From NCBI GenBank assembly GCA_004352715.1, contig SCFE01000039.1:775024-839023 (forward strand): 64,000 nt of DNA. The letters run 5' to 3'. This DNA comes from Hofstenia miamia. Lineage: Eukaryota; Xenacoelomorpha; Acoela. The notes beneath the pieces were generated by a model. It made no database searches, had not been told where the DNA came from, and worked only from the letters and a program-made list of their open reading frames with translations. Positions 57,431 to 64,000 of the stretch are shown here, piece by piece (position 1 is the stretch's first letter; the number at the start of each line of letters is the position of its first letter). A program made the translations under genes and the position numbers.

Positions 57431-58728
57431 ATTTTTATTACATTTCATTAACCTTTTTAGCTTCAGTATTTATTTGATAATAATGAACTAGTAAGATCCA
57501 GTGATAATGTACAAGAACTCCTCTGTGCCTGGGGTGATAACTTGCTCCTTGACAGATGTGAGCCTATATTGTGGTCATTTTAGGGCTACGTATAGGGATA
57601 GGAAATATAAGAACTACTATCTATTGATTGAACATGCACAAACTAAAACACACATCAAATATACTATGTCATTGGCACACACGAATACATGGTAGCTACA
57701 CATTTATTAATATCTTATTACATGAGCTGAGTAGATAAACCTGGAGATAAATTATTGTATTGAGCTAGAAATTACAACTTGAGAGGGTCTGTCTCTCTTC
57801 CCCCAAACTCACTTCCCCCAAGTCTGACATCACAAAATATTAAATACTGTTAGAGACACAATTTCAATGAAATTGCAATTAATATATTTGAATAAATACA
57901 TGTATTTCTTTAAACTCTATTTTGATTAGTTTTGTATGTAGTTAAGATTGCTGAAATACGGAATTACAAGTAAATATATGTAAATATGTTCTATAATTAT
58001 AAATGTTGAGGTTTGCCATTTGCATTTAGTAAACATTTAGAAATCCTTTGAAAGTCTGTTTAGATTTAAAATAGAAATTTAATTATGTTGATTATTTTTG
58101 TAGTTTGTACTTTATTGTNTTCATTTGTTATTTGTTTGCTAATTTTTTATTATATATCTGATAGATTTCCTGATCAGATAGTATTTGTTGTTTGTGCTCA
58201 TAGACTATTCTATTCTTTTTTGCAGTAATTGAGAGTTGTTTATAACTTTGAAAATATTGAATGTAATTTTTTTATATGTATTTTACTAGCATGTAGAATT
58301 AGCCTGGCAACAATTAGTGGGAGTCAGCACTCTCATGACACCCCTGCATTAAAAGCAGTTAATACTTGAGTATATTACTCAAAGGGGGCCAGGAATCTGG
58401 AAAAATCATAATAATGCATCACATTGGTTTTCTATTTGCAAATACAATACAGAAATTTATATCATCCAGGTGTTAAACAAAAATAACTAATGTTTCTGAT
58501 TTTTATTTTATACTGGTATGCCTGCAGGGATATTATTTCAAATTGTTGTTTACAAAAATAAAGGAGCATTTCAAAAAGCAGATCCGACAGGTTTAAACCT
58601 NNNTAATTTCCATATTAAAAATGGCTGTGTTGTCTTACACTACGAATCTTTAAAATACTTTTTAGAAATAGATAAGCTACCTGAATAAAAATAACAATGT
58701 GAGTTTTATTTCTAAGCATTTGCTCACT
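57431..58728. other. Interior of transposon copy 1, unexplained
   Basis: No motif recognised. Single or short Ns at 58119 and 58601-58603 indicate poor local assembly. Confidence 0.35.
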
Positions 58729-58835
58729 GATTATTTATTATTAAAGTTTTTATTATGATGTTAGTGGTTGCTGCAACAACCAAAAGTATGAAACAACTAT
58801 AAACAACATAAAAACAAACAAAATTGTTATCTGGG
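58729..58835 (+). repeat. 107-base repeat before assembly gap
   Basis: Identical to 58880-58986 except for one base (AAGTTTTTA against AAGTTGTTA). Both copies end at CTGGG, the transposon terminus; N run 58836-58879 separates them. Confidence 0.95.
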
Positions 58836-58879
58836 NNNNNNNNNNNNNNNNNNNNNNNNNNNNNNNNNNNNNNNNNNNN

Positions 58880-58984
58880 GATTATTTATTATTAAAGTTG
58901 TTATTATGATGTTAGTGGTTGCTGCAACAACCAAAAGTATGAAACAACTATAAACAACATAAAAACAAACAAAATTGTTATCTG

Positions 58985-58986
<2 letters not shown>
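58880..58986 (+). repeat. 107-base repeat after assembly gap
   Basis: Second copy, followed by the TA array. The most economical explanation is an unmerged contig overlap, i.e. a false duplication. Confidence 0.9.

Positions 58987-59018
<32 letters not shown>
58987..59018. repeat. (TA)n microsatellite
   Basis: TA array directly after the transposon terminus. Confidence 0.9.
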
Positions 59019-59021
<3 letters not shown>

Positions 59022-60340
59022 TAATTTGAAAACCATGGATCAAATTTGGAAGGATTATCTATTATTTCAAAAAGTATTTGGCATATATATTTTAACTCAG
59101 CACACATATTTGAAACATATAATTTGATGCAGGATTTTTTTAGTCAAGATGGAGTTACTTGGTCTGACTTTGAATTTTTACAGTTTGAGTTTGAGTATTT
59201 CCCTTAAAGAAAATTCCAAGTTTGATTGAGATTTTTTTAATTCCAAGCTTTTTAGAATATAAAAAAATTAATGTAGTGTCAATAATGAGAAATTAAGAAA
59301 ATTTGACACCTCACCTAATTAATATGCACATAATTCCCACATTATCATATTGCCAAATTGTTAAACACAAAATATTCCTGACATCAAAGTATCTCCACAA
59401 AATTTGGTATTGATTGGATGCACTGTTCCCAAATGGACCCCTAGGAATTACTGAAGAAGTCCAGACAAAATAGAGTTAAGCAAGCACATGTTAATCCTGC
59501 ATGACTGTATGTATTGAACATATGAATATTGCATTTCACATGAAGGTGAATCCTTTCCTGGAAAAATTATTTTGGAAATAGTTCTAAATTTGCATAAAAT
59601 TTCATGAAGCTTTAGTCCTTCACTTCATCATTAATGCCTTAGCAAAACTACCCTTGGAAAGGATAATAGAATTAGAGCTTGTTCAAAGTGTATTTCTCGA
59701 ATTTGGAGCACTATGGAATTTTGCATTTCTTGAAATTTGTTAATTTTCGAAAGAAATCAGCAAAGTGATTTGACAAAACAAATATGGTCACAAATTAGCG
59801 GTATGTTTAAAAAATAGTCGTCAGGCAGGGAAGAAGGAAAGTCAAGTTGATGCTATGTGAATGTGAATAATTGAATTCATGTTTAGTATACATTTGCTTT
59901 TGTTGTGATTATAGCATTTTGTTGGTTTTTTGATTTTTTAGTTTATTGTTTCAAAGATGCTGCATTCTAATTCTAAGGTCCGTGTTTGAAATTGTTTTTG
60001 ACTATTTTTTGAGAGAACGTATTTTTAATGATTGCTCTATTTATGTCAACCCTCGTAGTACTAATGCATTTTCCAGATAAGATGTACGTACACGCAATGT
60101 CATTGAATTCGCTTGAATATTCTGTTCTGTCTGGAATGTAGGACAAGAGGGGNGGACATATTATCTTGTCATAGTTTCTTTTTCTAATCGTTCTATTTCC
60201 GGCGAACTTGTAGAATAGCGACACGCAGACTAAATAAACAATAATTTGGGGTCAAAAACGATAGGAAATACAATAAAATACTCAAAAAGTTTAAAATATA
60301 ATCGATATGGCCCAATACCTTGTCATAATTCGGCATATTT
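59019..60340. other. AT-rich spacer with one unidentified frame
   Basis: The minus-strand frame 59973-60224 (83 codons, one ambiguous base at 60153) reads FYKFAGNRTIRKRNYDK and SYIPDRTEYSSEFND. It has a mixed, coding-like composition but no family match; low confidence as a gene. Confidence 0.3.
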
Positions 60341-60370
60341 GTAGCACGCGGTAACACGCGATAGCACGCG
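60341..60370. repeat. Three tandem CpG-rich decamers
   Basis: GTAGCACGCG, GTAACACGCG, ATAGCACGCG in tandem. Conspicuous for CpG content in AT-rich, CpG-poor surroundings. Confidence 0.85.
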
Positions 60371-60509
60371 GTATATATTTTAGGAATATAGCAAATAAAA
60401 CCACGAAGTCATTTAATAATAATTATCTTTAACTAAAAAATAACAAAATATAATCGTATAATTAAGGAAATCTATAAACTTTTCCTGTGCAATCAGCGTA
60501 AATGCATAT

Positions 60510-61250
60510 ATTAGACCAAGTAGTCAATCTTTTTAGCAGATACTTTGCTGCGCCTCCCAAGTACTTGCTCCATACTGGATTTTGGATTTCACAAGCGTTT
60601 TGTAGAGTCAGCTGATTTCAGACGTTGAGTATTTCCCCCCGCGAAATCGTAGTAACATGGATTTCACTATTTACGCGTTTTACGATTCAATGGATATGAC
60701 TCACGAATGGTAGTTTGTCATCAAAATTGATGCTGAGTATATTCACTTCTGACTCGCTCTTTATGCCCGCAATATTGGGGATACTTGCTTGATGTGACGA
60801 CGACTTGATACAAGTTTACGTGACTTGGCTTTGTTTGGGCATAGGTTGCTCTGCTTGAATTGTAGTTGCAAGTATGCAAAAATTTGCTCTGGGACATCGG
60901 GATGAGCTAAGTTACCCAGAATTATAGGATTGTTGTTATCTGCAAAGACAACAAGCTTAGCTGGGCTGCCCCACATATCTATGTAATTTGCCGCTGCACA
61001 ATAGTACGTTGGGCTGCCAACACTGCTTTGGGAGGCTCTTTGGTTGGTTACTAAGTATCCAGAATCCTTACCAAAAAAGTCTTTTTAATGCTTTTGTGAA
61101 GTGAGGAAACTCGCTACCAAATTAAAGATAAAACGATTTTTCCTTTCAGACGCGATATTTCTTCAACGATACTAGTGTGGGAGATAGTATCAAAGGCCTT
61201 TTTCATGTCCAATGCCGCTATGAGCATCCTGAAGATAAAGATGCTTTTAG
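60510..61250 (-). pseudogene. LINE reverse transcriptase relic (jockey/CR1-like)
   Basis: On the minus strand, 61218-61192 reads ALDMKKAFDTISHTS, RT motif A (D-xx-KAFD-x-V-x-H). After frame breaks, VTNQRASQSSVGSP corresponds to motif B. FADN at 60945-60934 is motif C (YADD) with the second Asp changed to Asn. KFDDKLPFVSHI-type residues and LYKTLVKSKIQYGASTWE (about 60590-60530) match the thumb block before the C-terminus. The 5' part (endonuclease) and 3' end are missing. Multiple stops; inactive. Confidence 0.82.
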
Positions 61251-63252
61251 CAATATGATAATACATAGATTAAACAATTTGATATAATTTTCATGTAGTC
61301 ACATGTGTTTCTATATTCGAATAAAACAGTAATTTTTTTACATAATTGAGCATCGCCGTAATTAATATTTGGTACTTAATCGCATTAAACATTGCCGTCT
61401 TGTGACCGTTTTGAAGTTTGCAGAGAATTTGAGAGGAAGATTAGTCTCTTTTTAATCATTTAGTCTAATTTTAAATATATTAATCAATATATGCCGAAAA
61501 ATAGCTGAAAAAACACAACCGCTTCACTTTCTCCTTGTTATTATATAGCTAAATGTTTATATTATGTATATCAACAAATAATTATATCATTTCTGTTCCA
61601 AATTGCTATTACGCAAAAGGTAATATTTTGTAGTGCATATGACAACAGTAGCGTAGTGGAATATCCTACTGCTTGTTTTCAATATTAATTTTCTTTGCTT
61701 AAATCAAAAAATTATTCAGCAAAAATACGTTTTATTATGAACTATTTTTTAGAATTTTCATACATTTTGGTCTTCCATAAATCTTGCGTACGCCCCCATA
61801 TGACACAAATAACATATCAAGTTTTACCAGCAATAACATTGTATATAATACTATAACAGAATTTAGTAAAAAAGAATGCAAATTTGATTTTGAATGCAAC
61901 AAGTTATTTTTTATTTGAGTTTTATATAGATGAATACCGCAAGTTTATTTTCTGTCAATTATAAAGATGTATCATTATTAGCTACATGAAATGCCTGAAA
62001 TTAATTAAAGAGAATATCCCTAGCTGTTGTAATGTTCTAGCTTACAACAAGCCATTAATATTTTGCCAATACATAATTTTGAAGTATATCTATACGTGAA
62101 AATAATCCGTTTCAATTTGGAAAGCATTAGAAAAATATTATTTCATATGAAATTTAAGCAGTTTTCTAAATTTTATCAAAATTTGGCAAATTTCACTAAA
62201 TAGTATTTTTCTAACAAGTCTCAAGTTATTGAATCTTTTTGATTTTATAAGACTTTTATACATATAATAAATCTGTAAAGTTTTGGACACTTGCTAGTGT
62301 TTAAAAAAAGTTGTGGGCAATCAAAAATGTTTATTTTTGTGATAGTCAACATTGACATAAAATCTAGGAGTCAATCTCAAGATCTAAAAATGGCTGTAAT
62401 TTTTAAACCATGGTAGTTAGAAAACTAAAATTGAAAATTTAGCCTATTTGAATAGCTTAGGTTATAATATGAAGAAATCAAAGGAATTAAAGAAGGTCTC
62501 CCATAGGCCATTTGTTTAATCTCAATGACTTGACCCAACTGTTATTTTTAATTGTGTTGGACTTAGACTTTTAAACACTCATCATACCCATTTTGTATTT
62601 TTCACATTATGTGCCCGCTGTAGATGGTCCTATATATCATTTTCCAACTATAATTCCCATTTTCTGCAAAAAAAATTGTTTGAAAAAATCAACACACTAA
62701 AATATTTCTGAAAACCTTAATGTTAGGTCTAATGAATTTTGAGAGCACCACAAAATTTTCTCAAAATGCTCAATACCGTATTAATAAAAATTCGTTTTTA
62801 GTGACTAAGACTTGTAGGAATAGCTTTCGTATTTTTTATTGTTGCCGGAGGAATTACTGATTAAAATCTGTTCTCTCGTCAGTCATATGTTTAAGATTAA
62901 TTCTAAGTTTTGAATTACGTATTGCCCCCACCAGTGAACTATTGGAGGTGGCTACATGGTAGGCAAATGCGCTCTCCTACTATCTGGATTTAAAAGAGTA
63001 ACAGAAAATGAAAGCACTTTTCAAACATTGGAGGTGATCCCCGATTTTGGAAAAACTTTGTTCGTTTGTGAGTCATGAAAAACTAAATTTTTTTAGAAAA
63101 GCTTCATATCATATTTTAACAAATTCCTAATTTATTTTGGATCATAAATAACGAACGAAACTAAGGAGTGGACATAGAATCAGATTTACTAGTAAAAATA
63201 GAAACTTATAAAAACACATTATACTAAAATGCAAAAAACCTAATTTTCAAAA
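61251..63252. other. AT-rich spacer
   Basis: No gene or repeat recognised. Confidence 0.4.
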
Positions 63253-63321
63253 TATGAGATTTTGCTATGAAGTCGACATCGCAAAACTTTTGCAATGTCG
63301 AATTCATAGTAAAATCTCATA
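63253..63321. repeat. Long near-perfect hairpin (69 bases)
   Basis: TATGAGATTTTGCTATGAAG... pairs with ...TTCATAGTAAAATCTCATA; about 30 of 33 positions match and the loop is only a few bases. It could be a foldback element or MITE core, or form a miRNA-like stem if transcribed. Confidence 0.85.
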
Positions 63322-63426
63322 AATGAATGATTCATATTTCCCTTTTGCAGTGATATACAGTGACGTACTTTACTAAGTTAAGCTTCACTAAAATAAATTT
63401 TCTATATACATTGGAAGTGCTTAAGT

Positions 63427-64000
63427 TTCTAAAGCAATTTACTTGAGGACAAGCAGTGGGGATAAGATTGAGGAAGTCAAGGAGGGGTACAAGTACTTAG
63501 GAGTAATAGAGAAGGGCAGAACAGATCACGTGGAAATGAAGATCAGGCTAAGGAAAGAGTACAAGAGGAGAGTAAGAAAGGTACTACAGAAGTCAGCATT
63601 GAATGGGCAGAACAGCATAAAGGCAATTAATACGTGGGCGATACCAGTGGTGAGATATTCGGCAGGAATAGTTAGGTGGAACAAGAATGAACTGAGGGAA
63701 TTAGACAGGGAGACAAGGAAGATACTAGCAGCAGAGAGAGCATTCAACCTCAATGGAGATGTAGATAGGCTGTACATGGCAAGGCATAAGGGAGGGAAAG
63801 GGCTGCTAAGTGTGGAGGAGACTGTAGAAGCAGAAGCACTAGGGCTAAAGGAATATGTAGAAGAGCAACCTAAGGGGTCCCTACTAGAGGTCACTAAGGA
63901 GTTAAAGAAGATAAGAACTGAGAGTGAAGGAAAGAAGATATACCAGAGTAGGATGGAATCAGAGAGACAAACAAGGTATAGGCAGAAGGCAATGCATGGA
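63427..64000 (+). CDS. LINE reverse transcriptase, 5'-truncated, open to window edge
   Basis: An uninterrupted frame of 191 codons from 63427 to the end. It begins with EGYKYLGVIEKGR (YLGV block), continues QKSALNGQNSIKAINTWAIP and VVRYSAGIVRWNKNELREL, then RLYMARHKGGKGLLSVEE, then an acidic helix and SRMESERQTRYRQKAM. This order (LN, AIN-A-P-V-Y, GI-W, LD-xx-RK, GG-GL) is the thumb/connection of R2/R4/Dong/NeSL-like non-LTR elements. The relic at 13551-14450 continues the same family. Base composition is richer in G than the neighbourhood, indicating a recent insertion. There is no start codon at the boundary: the 5' end was lost, as in typical target-primed truncation. Confidence 0.82.

Larger units (their letters stand above)
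56615..58986 (+). mobile_element. CCCAGATAAC-family DNA transposon, copy 1 (2.37 kb)
   Basis: The left end CCCAGATAAGAATT follows TATA, and the right end AATTGTTATCTGGG precedes TATATA, giving short TIRs flanked by TA. Both ends are rich in AACAAC/GTTGTT motifs (e.g. AATGTTGTTTTGTGTTG). Similarity to copy 2 (49481-50240, inverted) covers 56750-57110 and the last about 110 bases. The middle is absent from copy 2 and includes an LTR-like insertion. No transposase motif was seen, so it is non-autonomous. TA flanks suggest Tc1/mariner-type mobilisation, unproven. Confidence 0.65.

Noticed and set aside
63526-63894. Minus-strand Ser-rich 122-codon frame
   Set aside because: It is the complement of the open LINE RT frame on the plus strand.
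1-64000. CRISPR arrays, bacterial operons, ribosome-binding sites, rRNA genes
   Set aside because: Nothing with the required spacing or sequence was seen, and the window is clearly eukaryotic.

Overview
This window is AT-rich (roughly 70% by eye) intergenic and intronic DNA from a eukaryote, almost certainly an invertebrate metazoan. The evidence is a class A GPCR split by a GT-AG intron, Tc1/mariner DNA transposons, several non-LTR retrotransposons, Ty3/gypsy-type LTR elements, long (TA)n microsatellites and assembly gaps (runs of N) inside those microsatellites. Nothing prokaryotic is visible. A Hydra-like cnidarian would fit the base composition and element mix, but the sequence alone does not fix the phylum.

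Layout. 0-3.5 kb: a decayed mariner transposase (minus strand), then a full-length Tc1-like element with matching terminal inverted repeats (TIRs), sitting in (TA)n, whose transposase has DD35E spacing but is frameshifted. 3.5-11.8 kb: no recognisable gene. 11.8-16.7 kb: a diverged duplicated repeat, a LINE reverse-transcriptase remnant (+), the 3' half of a LINE with a restriction-like-endonuclease signature (-), and another LINE RT C-terminus (+). 16.7-27 kb: mostly unique AT-rich DNA with a diverged repeat pair, a 0.57 kb internally deleted Tc1-like element, a tRNA-like SINE relic and one good candidate host exon (23336-23457). 27-32 kb: retroelement copy A with short LTR-like ends, a polypurine tract and unidentified ORF pieces. 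34.3-41.4 kb: a two-exon rhodopsin-family GPCR with frameshifts and a stop codon; its 6.2 kb intron holds another mariner-like relic (-) and transposon ends. 43-50.3 kb: TA arrays, a mariner transposase N-terminus (-), a gypsy-like gag-protease-integrase relic with RT/RNase H deleted, a second copy (B) of the unidentified ORF module, and a TA-flanked transposon nested inside it. 50.5-54.3 kb: about 500-bp near-identical direct repeats enclosing a 1.8 kb segment with inverted arms. 55-59 kb: a hairpin-rich repeat and a 2.4 kb transposon with CCCAGATAA termini, containing an LTR-like insertion and a duplication across a gap. 60.5-61.3 kb: LINE RT (-). 63.4-64 kb: a 5'-truncated but still open LINE RT frame (+) running off the window, related to the relic at 13.5-14.5 kb.

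No set of genes here works together as a pathway. The biology is genome turnover: TA-targeting transposons accumulating in and next to TA microsatellites, nested retroelements, and one decayed or mis-assembled receptor gene. The least explained content is the ORF module shared by the two retroelement copies (29.3-31.4 kb and 47.2-49.5 kb) and the CCCAGATAA transposon family.
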